This document shows, piece by piece, positions 23,009 through 34,985 of a stretch of 64,000 nucleotides of DNA. Numbering within the stretch: position 1 is the first letter of the stretch; each line of letters begins with the position of its first letter. Source of the DNA: Atherinomorus stipes. Lineage: Eukaryota > Chordata > Actinopteri > Atheriniformes > Atherinidae. Location of the stretch: NCBI GenBank assembly GCA_023101725.1, contig JALJCO010007048.1, forward strand, positions 248,001 through 312,000, read 5' to 3'. The position numbers were made by a program, and so were the translations under genes. The notes below the pieces were generated by a model. It searched no databases. It was not told the DNA's origin and saw nothing but the letters and a program-made list of their open reading frames with translations.

Positions 23009-23590
23009 CCGTGTCTCAAACCGCACACTTTCCCAAGTGCACTGGAATTCAGTGCGTAGTGCCACTGTGTACTTCATCTGTAGTGCACACTATTGTTGCT
23101 AAATGCCGACCCAAACAGAGCACTGCACTTACAGGAAGTGACGGACTAGCATTGCCCGCTAACGTGAGCTAACTCTACTGAGCCGGTATAACCACAGCTT
23201 CAAACAAATGACCAGATCATAACTGTTATCAGGGAGTGAACAGCTTGGTAGCATGCCACATTATAGTAATTATGTCTAAATCATTTCATAAATGTAATTT
23301 AAATCAGTACAGTACCGCCTCTGATGCAGCAGGGGTCACCACCGCTTTGTTTACCACCATTATTCAGCTCTGAAAGCAGTTAGAGAGTCCCGCCTCTTCC
23401 ACTACATCAGCAAGATGGCGTCCGTTTGGTGTAAGTAGTGTGCTTCGTTTTGCACTTTGTTTTTGGCCATTATTAGAGCAGCATCCTGGTACTTTCAGTG
23501 CACTGAAATTTTGCTTAAATGACAGCATGGATGCACTACACACTCAAAAAAGAGTGTTTGAAGTGCTCAAGTGCGCGGTTTGAGACACGG
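23009..23590. mobile_element. MITE with CCGTGTCTCAAACCGC termini
   Basis: Left end CCGTGTCTCAAACCGCACAC; the right end is the inverted GTGCGCGGTTTGAGACACGG. 582 bp with no transposase. No clear target duplication, so the superfamily is undetermined. Confidence 0.75.
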
Positions 23591-23659
23591 CCCAAGCCAC
23601 TCTTTAGCCCTAGCCCTTGGCTCTAACCCTTCGTTTTGCGGGTTCATGTGAAGGGGTAG

Positions 23660-24262
23660 TGGTGTCCCAATTCTGGTTCCAACGGAGGGGGAGGGGGAAG
23701 TGGTAGGGCTATCTGTCCCTCAAAACAGAGATTTTCTAGGGGCACACTACAAAATGTGTGGTATAATGTGAAATAAGGGCAAAATGGCAAGGAAATTGGC
23801 AGCCAAAGAAACGCACAAATGTGAGTATTTTTTGTAAACAAAATTTGAAAATTTCTACTCTAAGGTCACTTTAATGTATGACAGACAGTTTCACTACAAA
23901 TGTGAAGAAAAACGCTAGTTTCGTAACGTTACGTGCATCTGCCCATATCTGTAACGTAAAGTTAATGTTAAGCTTGAGTCAAGCTTAACATTATTTTTTA
24001 CGTTTTTCAGCCCAAAGTCGAAAAATAATCCAATCACCCAGGAAAGGGAGATTATTGCTGCGACAGACGGCACAACAAACCCTTCCGGAAACAACCGTGA
24101 TGTCAGTTTACTGCGCCACAGACAACTGTTGGTGACGCATGAGGATTTCGAAGGGTTGTCCCATTTCTTAAGGGAATAATTCAGTCCCCTCCTTGGACCT
24201 TTATTTCAAGTGCTAGGGCCACGGGGAAAGGATAGCGTAGGATGGAAATAGGAATTGGGCAC
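23660..24262. mobile_element. Probable MITE with GTGTCCCAATTC-type termini
   Basis: GGTGTCCCAATTCTGGTTCC near 23661 is matched in reverse by GGAAATAGGAATTGGGCAC ending at 24262. The match is imperfect and the exact ends are uncertain. Confidence 0.5.
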
Positions 24263-24714
24263 AAACCTCTGACTGGTGCTGTATGTTGTTGTGTGTGAAC
24301 ACAGTTTCAGATGTGGTATTCCAAACATGCACAAAGCCTCTAATATGCTGTTTCAGTAACGCTTGCAGCTCCTGGTGGACTCATTATGAGGTTTGCATCA
24401 GGATGTTGGCCTACCTTCCTGATGACAGTAGAAACATGTATCCCTCAGAAGCACCCCTGCAGGTTCGGCTCACCCTCAGGGAGTACTTCAGAATGCACCT
24501 CATGCAAAACAGCTGTTTTCGGGTGAAACTGTGAAAGCCAGCTTCCAGACCTCATCGGTTCAGAAATGAAAGTAAAAATCATAAAACAGTTCGATCTGTG
24601 ATTTTGTAGAGCCAGCAAGGTCAGCTGTTTGTTTTCACAGTGATTACAGTCAGTGTTTGACTTCCGCTCATAACACCAGCTCAGCAAAACACAGAGTCCT
24701 GTTGTTGCATGCAG
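24263..24714. other. No gene seen
   Basis: No recognised exon or repeat. Confidence 0.35.
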
Positions 24715-24835
24715 ACGGATGGAGAGACGACAGACAACAGACCGACGGATGGAAAGATGACGAATGGATGGACACATGACCGATGGATGGAAAGCTGACA
24801 AACGGATGGACAGATGACCTACGGATGGACATAAT
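24715..24835. repeat. GATGGA-based minisatellite
   Basis: Four to five imperfect units of about 25-30 bp, each containing ACGGATGGAMAGATGAC-like sequence. Confidence 0.75.
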
Positions 24836-25127
24836 CCAGACCAACAGACTGCACAGAAAGCTGCTTTTGGTGAAAACATGCCTACTGTTGACTCACATAT
24901 CATATAACAGTATCTGTGATGGTTCTCGTGCACGAGGAATCATATGCACGTGAAAGCTAAGTCATGCACACGTGTAGCACATGAAGAAGGCAGCGGCACA
25001 TTGGGCCTCATGCAACAACATTTTCATATTCTTGTCGTAACTTTCTCTTTTTCTCCTGCGGTGGCCTCTACAAGTAAACCATGTCAGATTCAACAAATAC
25101 TTTTGACTTCAGATTACTCAGTAAATG

Positions 25128-25460
25128 ACCTTCACTGTAAAAAAAAAGGGAAAAAAAAAGTATTTTACAGTAAACTACTGGCAGCTGTGGTTGCCAGAAT
25201 TTTACCGTAAAAATATGGTGACTATGTACAGTAGAAGACATTACGGTATGGCTTTATAAAACTGTGAATACAAGGTTAAATACAGTGTTATTTACTGTAA
25301 ATTACTGTTAAAAGAATGATATATCATACACCAATTTACAGTAATGTTCTGTAAAAATAACAGAAGGCTGTAAACTATTTTGCAGTAAAGTACTGAAATA
25401 AATATGGTGACCATGTATAAGTGATTACGGTATGCTTACGGTATGTACATAAAAGTTACC
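25128..25460. repeat. ACTGTAAA-rich dispersed repeat
   Basis: Many copies of TTTACAGTA and TACTGTAAA in both orientations, including the common fish word TGGCAGCTGTGGTTGCCAG. Probably a decayed DNA transposon. Ends not resolvable. Confidence 0.55.
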
Positions 25461-25602
25461 CTTTTATGTACTGCGCTGTGTGATTTTTTTGTCTGTGAAA
25501 AGCGCTTTATAAATTAGTTTTACTTACATACTGAAAAGTTTAAAATGTTTCAGTTTTGAATAATACGGCTCTGCTTCACATAATTACCACACCCATCAAT
25601 GG

Positions 25603-26333
25603 TTCTACAGACTGGAGCGTTGTGTATCCATGGCAACCAGACATTAGTAGACATGTTCCACCTATTTAGGTCGACCTAACTGAGTTTTGGTACCAAACAC
25701 GACACGACTGGGTCTGTGTGAACATGCCACTCACCTTCGAAGCGGCTTGTGTCGACCGACCTGATATGTGGGTTGAGTGATGTGTGAATGCGCAGCAACT
25801 TTAGCTCGACCTAAATCCCAGATACTCCGCCTATTTGAACTAAAGTATCCGTAGGCAGCTGTACTGTTTGGATATCCTTATTGACAGTGTTATATTACAT
25901 ATAAAAGGGTTACTGACTTACTGTAACGTTTAGTATCATCTTGTGTTTGCTAGTTACTAAGGTTTTTCAAATGTTAAGATCAACGGGGCGTTTACAAACT
26001 CTGGACAAATTACCAACAAGGGCTTTGCAGGCTAAGCGTTAAAGCTCATGTTTACAGTACAACTCACCGGTACCCTGGCTGTTCGCCGATAATATCTGCG
26101 TATGGTCAGACTTCGCAGTTCAATACAATTATTCTGCACCTTGCTCTGGTTTGTTTGGAAATCCGCCGCCTCCAGTGCACGATGACATTGTTCTCCACAC
26201 GCAACCTTGTCTCATCTTCAACACGCTCCATCATTCACGTGTGTTTTGTTTACAACACAGTCATGCTTTACAGCTGGGATGCGTCTGCTTACGTCTTGTT
26301 GCCATGGATACACAACACTGCAGTCTGTAAAGC
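25603..26333. mobile_element. MITE-like element with about 35-bp TIRs
   Basis: Left TIR CTACAGACTGGAGCGTTGTG continuing TATCCATGGCAACC; the right end carries GTTGCCATGGATACACAAC then CTGCAGTCTGTAAAG, the inverted match. Internal sequence has several GTCGACC and AGGTCGAC words. No transposase and no clear TSD. Confidence 0.7.
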
Positions 26334-26361
26334 AATTGCTGGGTGCGGTGATTAAAAAGCA

Positions 26362-26740
26362 ACGAGGGGTCACGAGGGGTCCGGGCCCTGTGTGGCCAGT
26401 GTCAGGTGGGGTTGACGATTGCTAATCTAGGCCCACTGTGCCCTACGGCCATGGGGGCCTTAAGCTGGGGTCTTCTCCTGCTGCCTTCTGTGAGGATGCA
26501 TGGCCGTCCCTGTGGGGTGGCGGCTGGGGTCTGTGGCCAAGGGTTGCTGCTGGTGGCCCGGGTCTCGGGGCCCTGTGGTCTTCCTTCAGCCCTTACAGAG
26601 ACACTATTGCATTTCCACCATCACTCTCACGCTAGAGCATTTTATTTCTTATATTCTGCATGCTGACACTGTTACTGAGCTTTTGGTTGGGTGTCTACTA
26701 GCTACTTCTGTTAAGGTTTTTAGTTCTGTGTTGTGTTTAG

Positions 26741-26778
<38 letters not shown>

Positions 26779-26782
26779 GTGT

Positions 26783-26818
<36 letters not shown>

Positions 26819-26994
26819 TCTTTCCATGCTCTGGTAGCTGTTACAATTTTGGTTGTTCTCAGCTTAGAGGTACTCTGATGATTATCAGCTTTGTTTTCCC
26901 TGTTGGGGGTATGTGCAGGTGCAGCAGTTGGCTATCTTGGTGTATCTTTGGCTTTCCTTCTTTTTTGCTTTATTTTCAATTTTAATTTCTTTTC
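26362..26994. mobile_element. GC-rich dispersed repeat, second copy
   Basis: CTGCTGCCTTCTGTGAGGAT and neighbouring GGCC-rich phrases resemble the insertion at 3655-4616. A long GT microsatellite and a T-rich end follow. Open frames are by-products of composition. Confidence 0.5.
26745..26817. repeat. (GT)n microsatellite
   Basis: About 36 GT units with two single-base interruptions. Confidence 0.9.
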
Positions 26995-26998
26995 TTAA

Positions 26999-27466
26999 AG
27001 ACACACAACGTAACTTTTAGACCTTAAAAATCTGTGTTTCTGACTCGTTTTGATGTCACACCAACATTCATTATGCGCATTTTCGAGCTGTCAGTGCCCA
27101 GAGCCGTCCCGGGGCTCAGAAACAGCACTATGTAAGATTCCCATCCGGGACGCGACCGTGACGTTGCAGCCAACTATTGGTTGCAGCACCGCGTCACTCA
27201 CTAGCAACCGGATGTAAACCAAGTATCAACATCGCGGGTGTTTTGAATGCGCATCATGTCGAATTCGGTAAAGAAACGCAAGGAAACATCACCGGAGGAA
27301 GAGAGGAAAAGAAACAGAGGAAGGGACAGAACAAGAGTCAAGATAAGACTGTCTTTTACTGGCTGGAGTGAGCTTACAGTACAGGTACGAACAAGATGGA
27401 TGCTAGTTTAGCCGCCGATAGGGGGCGCGTCACTGAAAAAACTGCTAAAAGTTCCGTTGTGTGTCT
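26999..27466. mobile_element. TTAA-flanked MITE (family 7), 468 bp
   Basis: TTAA at 26995-26998 and 27467-27470. Left end AGACACACAACGTAACTTTT, right end in reverse AGACACACAACGGAACTTTT. A fragment of the same family lies at 38148-38296. Confidence 0.9.
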
Positions 27467-27470
27467 TTAA

Positions 27471-28037
27471 TCTCCTCTCTCCAACTGTCAGGTCCAGCAG
27501 TATTATGTAAAATGCAGTTATAAACAAGTATTTGATAAAAATACAATAAAATAATCAATAGATAAATGGACATATCATCATTCAACCAATAAGAACAGGC
27601 CACTCAAGACAATTGGATGAGGTTTTTTTCCAGTCCTTTTTGTTCCACAGGTGACTAAATTTTTTTGTTTTTGTATCAGATCATTTAGTGAATTGGCTGA
27701 AATGTGGGTGTGAAGGAGATTTTAAGCAATATAGCAAAAAATGCTCCTGAAAAACATCATCCACCCTGCCTTTAATGGCTTCTTCTGGTGTATTTCTACT
27801 GCAGCATTACAGCACCACTTAAAGACCGGATTTATGTATTACAGGGTTTTCAGTGGTTTTGTGTAGATATGCACATTTACTAGATACATTTAAAAAATGA
27901 CACAGAGTTTTTTCTTTGAGTTGATGAGCTAATTTGCCATTCCAACAGTGGTTGTGTGTTTTTTCATCATACTTGGTGCGATTTTCACTGGCTCCCCCTC
28001 ATCTATAAAACACTCCTCAGTCTTTCACAGCCATACC
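27471..28037. other. No gene seen
   Basis: AT-rich intergenic sequence without recognised features. Confidence 0.35.
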
Positions 28038-29650
28038 TACAGTTGTGTGAAAAAGTGTTTGCCCCCTTCCTGATTTCTTTTTTTTTTTTTTTGCATGTGT
28101 GTCATGCTTAAGTGTTTCAGATCATCAAACAAATTTAAATGTGAGACAAAGATAACACAAGTAAACACAAAATGCAGTTTTTGAATGATTTTTTTAGTAA
28201 GGGGGGAAAAAAATCCAAACCTTCATGGCTCTGGGTGAAAAAGTGATTGCTTAGTGATTACAACATAAATTTACTGTGGTTTATCACATCTTTGGAAAGC
28301 TGAGTTCAATTTCTCTAGCCACACCCAGGCCGGATTACTGCTACACTTGTTCTCAATCAAGAAATCACTTAAATAGGACCTGCCTGACAAAGTTAAGTAG
28401 ACCAAAAGATCCTCATAAGCTAGACATGCTGCAATCCAAAGAATTTCAGGAAAAAATGAGAAACAAAGTAATTGAGATCCATCAGTCTGGAAAAGGTTCC
28501 AAAGCCATTTCTAAAGCTTTGGGACTCCAGAGAACCACAGTGAGAGCCATTATCCACAAATGGTGAAAACATGGAACAGTGATGAACCTTCCCAGGAGTG
28601 GCCGACCGACCAAAATTACCCCAAGAGCACAGCGACAACTCATCCAAGAGGTCACAAAAGACCCCCAGAACACATCCAAAGAACTGCAGGCCTCACTTGC
28701 CTCAGTTAAGGTCAGTGTTCATGACTCCACCATGAGAAAGCGAATGGGTAAAAATGGCTGCATGGCAGAGTTCCAAGACCCAAACCACTGCTGAGCAAAA
28801 ACAACATAAAGACTCATCTCAGTTTAGCCAGAAAGCATCTTGATGATCCCCAAGACTTTTGGGAAAATACTCTGTGGACTGACGAGACAAAAGTTGAACT
28901 TTTTGGAAGGTGGAGGTCCCATTACATCTGGCGTAAAAAATAAGCCATGGCATTTCAGAAAAGGAACGTCATACCAACAGTAAAATATGGTGGTGGTAGT
29001 GTGATGGTCTGGGTCTGATGTGCTGCTTCAGGACCTGGAAGACTTGGAACCATGAATTCTGCTGTCTACTAAAAAAATCCTGAATGAGAATGTCCGGCCA
29101 TCTGTTGGTGACCTCAAGCTGAAGCGCACTTGGGTTCTGCAGCAGGACAATGATCCAGAACACACCATCGAGTCCACTCTCTGAATGGCTTAAGAAAAAC
29201 AAAATGAAGACTTTGGAGTGGCCGAGTCAAAGTCCCAACCTGAATCTCATTGAGATGCTGTGGCATGACCTGAAAAAGGTGGTTTATGCTGGGAAACCCT
29301 CCAATGTGGCTGAAGATTGCAGCCCTCGACTGAACTGAGTAACCCTGCTTTAATGGAAGATACTTTGACAGTTATCACTGCATGACTTCAGGACTGTTTC
29401 CTAAAATCAGACACGGAAATACAAAAATGCCATCTAGAAAAACAAGATGCAGAAATCCTGCTGCCGTCCGTGGGCCCAAGCTCGATTAAGAGCCAGTAGA
29501 AAGCGGAAAACTCAGACCAGGAAAACTCAGAAGTCTTCGCTGTAGAAGACTCATTACCAGTTGTTGCTGCTAAGGGTGGCCCAACCAGTTATTAGGTTTA
29601 TGGGGCAATCACTTTTTCACACAGACTCATGGAGGTTTGGAATCTAAAAG
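28038..29650 (+). mobile_element. Tc1/mariner transposon, same family as the 10-kb copy
   Basis: Starts TACAGTTGTGTGAAAAAGTG at a TA. The transposase is recognisable across broken frames: SGKGSKAISKALGLQRTTVR (N-terminal helix-turn-helix), SGRPTKITPRAQRQLIQEV, GKNGCMAEF and KTLEWPSQSPNLNLIEMLW. Stops and frameshifts abolish coding. The right TIR is absent: homology fades after CACTTTTTCACACAGAC near 29630. Between 29315 and about 29540 the expected C-terminal coding DNA is replaced by foreign sequence (separate entry). Confidence 0.9.
29315..29516 (-). repeat. 202-bp inverted duplicate of 30958-31159
   Basis: Begins GATTGCAGCCCTCGACTG and ends GCGGAAAACTCAGA. It is the reverse complement of 30958-31159 with about three mismatches and no indel. 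It sits where Tc1 coding sequence should be, between GTGGCTGAA and GCTGTAGAAG. A short filler that repeats AAAACTCAGA follows. Confidence 0.95.
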
Positions 29651-30957
29651 GACATTTTTAATGATAATTTTAAATGTTTCACTACATCTTAACTCCTAAA
29701 TCCTAAAATAAAGGTTAAATAAAATAAAATAGAATGATTGTGTGGATAGAGCCTTCATTAGAAGACTAATGATACAGTTGTGTGATGCAACACAAAGTGG
29801 AAATCACCACTTTCAGTCTTCATGAAGGAAGCAGAGGGCCGCATCACACACAGGACATGTGTGGAAAAGGACAGATGATCCCGCTTGGAACATTTCTTGC
29901 AACATATTCATTCTCCCATAAAGCAATTAGCCAAACGGAAGGAAGCAATCCAAACAGAGCAGCAGGGAGCAGAGTGTGAGAAACGAGGGAGATAACTGCA
30001 ACAAAAACAAGCAAACAGGAGAAAACTCCACCTGACCCGCTCTAGTTTGTGTACTTATTTCTCCGTCTGCAGCTCCAGCTGTTTGTGAACCACTGATATG
30101 CATAAACACACTGCTACAACAGCTGGCAGGAATATGTCATAGCTTTAACCAGCAGCATGTGGCTACCAGTAACTCCAGTTAAAACGTACCACTGGACATC
30201 ATGGGTCCTCAAGAGGACATCTTGTACGTTATATGACCAGTACACAAACAATACAAACTGTACTGTAGCATGTTCCATATTAGTACCGCCCATAAGACCT
30301 CTGTATTCATCTTAAAGAGAAAGTCCAGTTTTTATTGCTCTGCTGGGATTTCCTCAGAACTCTGACGCAGACGTCCAGTCCAGACCAGTCCAGACCAGTT
30401 CAGACAGCGCTGTGTCTTCTATGCCGGGGCTGTGCACAGGTTTCCCGGTAATGCTGCTCCTGATAAGCAGTCTGCTGTCATGATTGTAATAAATGAGAAA
30501 ATGTGTTCAGAACAAGGACAAATAGAAACTAAAGCTACAATCATGCAAGTTTTTCTGGAAATAAGTCAAATAACAGAACTGACTGCGTCTGTCAGTGGGA
30601 CATTCTTTACTTCTCATTTAGTAATTTTGTGTATTTTCCATTTGAAAAAACTTTGGTTCAAGAGGAATTTATATTTCACATCATTCTGATTTCAGTCATT
30701 TTGGAAAAAATTAAGTTCCTAAAATCTGTCATTTACTGCAGAGATCAGCAGTGATTTGAATAATCAGCTGAATTAGTTTTGTAATAGTGAGGCAGAATCA
30801 CGCTTCAGCCCTGCCTCGTGTCATCTGTTCTATTAATAACCATTTGTAAACATTTAGGACCCCATGAGCCACTGCCGCAGTTTCAACAGCAAAATTCCTC
30901 CTTCATCTCACAGGATTACTGATTCCAGCTGCAGGACCTCTGGACTGCAGCCTGATG
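29651..30957. other. No gene seen
   Basis: Intergenic sequence with no recognised exon or transposon end. Confidence 0.35.
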
Positions 30958-31159
30958 TCTGAGTTTTCCGCTTTCTACTGGCTCTTAATCGAGCTTGGGC
31001 CCACGGACGGCAGCAGGATTTCTGCATCTTGTTTTTCTTGATGGCATTTTTGTATTTTCATGTCTGATTTTAGGAAACAGTCCTGAAGTCATGCAGTGAT
31101 AACTGTCAAAGTATCTTCCATTAAAGCAGGGTTACTCAGTTCAGTCGAGGGCTGCAATC
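30958..31159 (+). repeat. Source copy of the 202-bp inverted duplication
   Basis: Matches 29315-29516 in reverse orientation. Its last 33 bases are the left terminus of the intact MITE at 31127, so this locus looks like the donor. Confidence 0.95.
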
Positions 31160-31262
31160 CAATAGCCAATCAAGCTCTATACAATGACTCAACAACTTGA
31201 GTTGGAGGACTTGGAAAACCTGCTTGATTGCGGCCCTCGTAGGACCGAATTGAGTAACCCTG
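31127..31262. mobile_element. Short hAT-like MITE, 136 bp
   Basis: TIRs CAGGGTTACTCAGTTCAGTC and, in reverse, CAGGGTTACTCAATTCGGTC. Flanking 8-mers CATTAAAG and CAGTAAAG agree at 7 of 8 positions, the hAT target-duplication length. Confidence 0.85.
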
Positions 31263-31436
31263 CAGTAAAGGTTTTACCTTCATGCTTCTATCAGTGTGTG
31301 TTGGCCTGCAGCAGCAGCATCAGGGGTTCCTGCTCTGTATCTTTATCTCCTGATCCTTGGAGGGGATGTGGTTGCATTTGCACGATTGCACTCATTGTTA
31401 AACAACTTTTTCCTTGTACTTTCCGCTCATACTCAT

Positions 31437-31470
<34 letters not shown>

Positions 31471-31597
31471 TCATATATATGTGTGTATATATATGTTTGT
31501 ACTTTTATCTTTGTAAGGACAGTCATTGACATAGCCCCAGTCTCATTTCTCCTTTTTACCCCTACTCCTTCCCATTGGCCTTTGCCACTTAAAACAA
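31263..31597. repeat. Dispersed repeat with (CA)n core
   Basis: Contains CA units at about 31439-31469, then TATATATGTGTG and TTTGTAAGGACAGTCATTGAC, which links it to the telomere-like block at 32.85 kb by shared words (CATTGACATA). Confidence 0.55.
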
Positions 31598-32172
31598 AGC
31601 TTGGACTTGTAGTTCTCAAGACCACTTTTTCGCGGTCTTAGTCTTGTCACAGCCTCGGGAGTCTTTTGTCTTGGTCTTGGATCTCAGGTCTCTCAGTCTC
31701 GCAATGTCTCGGACTGGCCGAGGGGTCTTGAAGGGATTTGTAACCTATAATTTCCAGGCAGGTACTGTTTTTTTTTTTTAAATATATATATTTCATTACA
31801 CACCCCTTCAAGTACCAATCAAGTACTAAATGATAAAAACTCATTTTTATACTTAGCAGCTGAACCCAGTATGGTGCTTAGTGTGGCAGTTGACAGTCAT
31901 GTCACTATACCTCCGAGTGATCATGCGTCCTTTTGGCTGACTGGTTAGCATGTATGACTCTCACTTGGGAGTCTGGGGAATCGAATCCTGCCTGGGCCCT
32001 GGTTGTGAAACTTGCCACATTAGGTTCTACAACTCAAGAAAAATGGCAAAAAAATATATGGTTTTTTTTTTTTTGTCTTGAGGTGAACTAGTCTTGGTCT
32101 TGACAGTATCTAGTCTTGGCCGTGTCTTGGTCTTGGTTTAAGTGGTCTTGACTACAAGTCTAAAAAAGCTAT
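31598..32172. mobile_element. GTCTTG-rich element with inverted ends
   Basis: The left end AGCTTGGACTTGTAGTTCTC and right end GACTACAAGTCTAAAAAAGCT are inverted matches. Both ends carry multiple GTCTTG words. A tRNA-like piece lies inside (31930-32000: GACTGGTTAGCA as A box, GGAATCGAATCC as B box), probably a SINE head. Confidence 0.6.
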
Positions 32173-32849
32173 GAGGGGTAGTGCTGAAAGTCAACCCCTA
32201 CAAATTAGGACACCCCTTCAATTTTAGCAGATGTCATCAGTGATTCCTGCCAGCTTGTATGTAAGCAGATGTGCACCGATCTCGAGAAATCAACCCGTCT
32301 ACAGCTGTGGATTAATGTTAACAAGCAAGTTCAATTCATGCGTGACATTCCTGCTTGTGTTATATCCCATGAAGGACCTCCATGTAAATGAAGACCAGCA
32401 ACGATGTTGCCAAAGTTTTTATTGATCATCTATCACCGCAGATTATCAGGGCTGCCTATGGATCACTGCTGGTTTTCAGCTTGGTAGCAATTATGTTACT
32501 GAAGCGTCAATGTAGTACTAGCGATTTTCTTCATGTGCATTTTACAAAGAAAATGACCGTTAAATATTTAAACAGCATTAAACTAGACAATACAATGGTT
32601 TTCATACTTTTTAAACTTAATCTATGGAGAAAATATTTGCATTTGTGGATTTTTTTGGACTTGGTAGCAGCCATCTTGCTGGTGTTTCATACCCCTTTGT
32701 TGTAAGTGTGCATTAGAAAACCCTTCGTTGAAGGGGAATATACCCCTACCACTTACCCCCTACCCCTCTGCCCTAACAGGATTGAGACTCCCCTACATGA
32801 GACACGGAGGGAAAGGGCTAAGGGGAAGAATTGTGATGTGGCCATAATG
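32173..32849. other. No gene seen
   Basis: No exon is recognised. The end (32710-32830) is rich in CCCCTACC words resembling the MITE at 23.7 kb. Confidence 0.35.
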
Positions 32850-33360
32850 CATTCCCTAGCCCCTTACCCTAACCCTCACCATCACGATTGCCTAAACTTA
32901 ACCTTTGTCCCAACCCAAACGAAAACCTAATTGTAACCTAAAATCTAAACCCTCGTAAAGGGGTTTTTCTTAGTGAAGACCGGCGAAAATGTCCTCACTT
33001 TTGGTTAAACATGCAAGAAGGTCTTCACAGTGTTGCCTGTATAAGTATACACATACACACACGCACATCCTTCTATCTTAGTGAAGACATTCATTGACAT
33101 AATGCATTCTCTAGCCCCTTACCCTAACCACCACAACTGATTGCCTAAACCTAACCCTTCCCTAACCCTAACCTAATAACCCTAACCTAAACCTAAACTC
33201 TAAAACCAAATCTTGACCCTCGAAAAAGTTTTTTTTCTTCAGCTTTTTTAGTGAGGACCGGCCAAAATGTCCTCACTTTGCAAAAATGTCCTCACTTTGT
33301 TGGTTAAAGACCCAAAATGGTCCTCACAATGCAGCAAGTACAAGAACACACATACACACA
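32850..33360. repeat. Two tandem copies of a CCTAACC-containing repeat
   Basis: Two units of about 230-260 bp (roughly 32846-33063 and 33090-33350). Each runs ATAATGCATTC, TAGCCCCTTACCCTAACC, then TCTAAACCCT, then GTGARGACCGGC and AAAATGTCCTCACTTT, then ACACATACACACAC. The telomere-like words are part of this dispersed fish repeat and not a telomere remnant. Confidence 0.7.
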
Positions 33361-34470
33361 CAGTTACCATGTTGTCCTGCAGCTTTAATCACTGAGCCAC
33401 AGTTATGTTTTCATTTACTCATTTCTGTTGTTCCTATTTTCTCCGTTTGTTTTTTTAGGTACTCCTGATGATTGCCTGCTTTTTTCTTTCAGAGGCAGTA
33501 GGATGTTTCTGTTGTTTATGGATGTACCAGCTGGTTGTTTGCTTTCTATCATACAGCTGTTGTTGCTTTCTGTGTTTTGTATCTTTGTCTTCTTCTCTTT
33601 CCTCTTTCCTCTCTCCACTCCTCCCTTCTCCTTTTATTATTCAGTTCAATTTTCATCAATGATTTAAAATGATAAATTATCTCCGTGGGACTCATTCAGC
33701 TTTGCATTCATCTATGAAACCACAGCATACCTGTATGTGTGTTAACTTCAACCAGCTCAACACGTTTTCTTTGATTCATCCTTGTTAGTGGCTTTTCCTG
33801 CACATTGGTGTGGGTTTTGACTGAGTTTTGCCACAGTGCTGATGGGAGGCAGACAAACTGGACTGAGTGGTTTTATGCACAAAGAGAAGCCACAGGACGG
33901 TAAAAACCTGTCTGGTAAAGGTGGTTTAGGTCATTGTGGAGGAAATCCTCTGTTATGTGAGGTGATGGATGAAAAATCTACAGTTACAAAACAAGCAGCG
34001 CCTGCTCTGGCGTCATCAAACCAAAAATATACCGTGCCTCATACGCAGCCATCAATCACAATGTGACAGGCTGTTAAACGTAATGATATATGACTGAGAC
34101 GAGAGGAAGATCTGCCGGGCTGTTCTTCCTTCCTCTTCCAGTCTGTGAAACAATCCTAGAGCAAACCTGCCTTGATAAAATGGACTTTCTGAGGGTTTTA
34201 CTTTGCAGAAATAAAAAGTTACAGTTGTCCATCCTCACACAGTGACTCATTTTAAATGAGCAAGTTGTGTTTCTGGTCTTTGTGGTTCAGCATCGCTTCT
34301 TTTGCTTTGGATTTTTACTTGGATAAAACTAGAAAAACAAACAAAAGAAATCTTTAAATGATATCAGATCTTCTCTGTAGTTGTAAAAACCAGAAAAGAG
34401 CTGGATATTCAGCTAAAACTGCCCTGAACTGTGAAGGGTTTGTCACTGGGCGCCTTTTATTATTCAAAAA
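33361..34470. other. No gene seen; T/C-rich stretch
   Basis: 33410-33670 is T/C-rich and resembles the end of the GC-rich repeat at 26.9 kb (TACTCCTGATGATT against TACTCTGATGATT). The remainder is featureless. Confidence 0.35.
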
Positions 34471-34479
34471 GAAAAAAGT

Positions 34480-34985
34480 TTGAAGCCGAGAAGCGACGAG
34501 TTTGCAGGTATGTTCGTCCTGCTTATCTGGGATCAGGTCGCGGGGGCAGCTGCCTAAACAGGGAAGCCCAGATCTCCCTCTCCCTGGCCACATCCACCAG
34601 CTCAACAGCCGGGAGACGTAGACCCTCCGGCATGTCCTCGGTCTTCCCCACTCTTTTCCTGGTGGGGCATGCCTGGAACACCTCACCAGGGAGTCCAGGA
34701 GGCCTCCTGACCAGATGCCTGAGCCACTACATCTGGCTCCTCTTAATGAAGAAGAGCAGCAGCTCTACTTTGAGCCCCTCCCAGATGACCGAGCTTCTCA
34801 CCATATCTCCAAGGAGAACCTGGACCGCCCTGTGAAGGAAGCTCATTTCTCGTACCCGTGATCTTATTTTTTTAGGTCACTACCCACAGCTCGTGACCAT
34901 AGGTGAGAGTAGGAACATAGATAAATCGAGAGCTTTGCCTTTTGGCTCAGCTCCTTCTTCACCATGACAGTGTGCATGTGCATTA
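34480..34985 (-). mobile_element. LINE ORF2 C-terminal fragment
   Basis: The minus strand reads, with frame breaks, TYGHELWVV near 34890, then EMSF, RKIW-like helices, and near 34686-34560 RPRTCRRVYVSRL followed by LPCLGS. This matches the C-terminal region after the RT domain of an abundant fish non-LTR element. 5' truncated and frameshifted. Confidence 0.75.

Noticed and set aside
24715..24835. Spaced repeats as a CRISPR-like array
   Set aside because: Units are degenerate and contiguous without unique spacers, and the genome is a vertebrate's.
31930..32000. Possible tRNA gene
   Set aside because: A- and B-box-like words are present but stems do not pair well and it lies inside a repeat; SINE-derived.
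32855..33210. CCCTAACC words as an internal telomere remnant
   Set aside because: They are spaced within a two-copy dispersed repeat with other conserved words and no (TTAGGG)n array.
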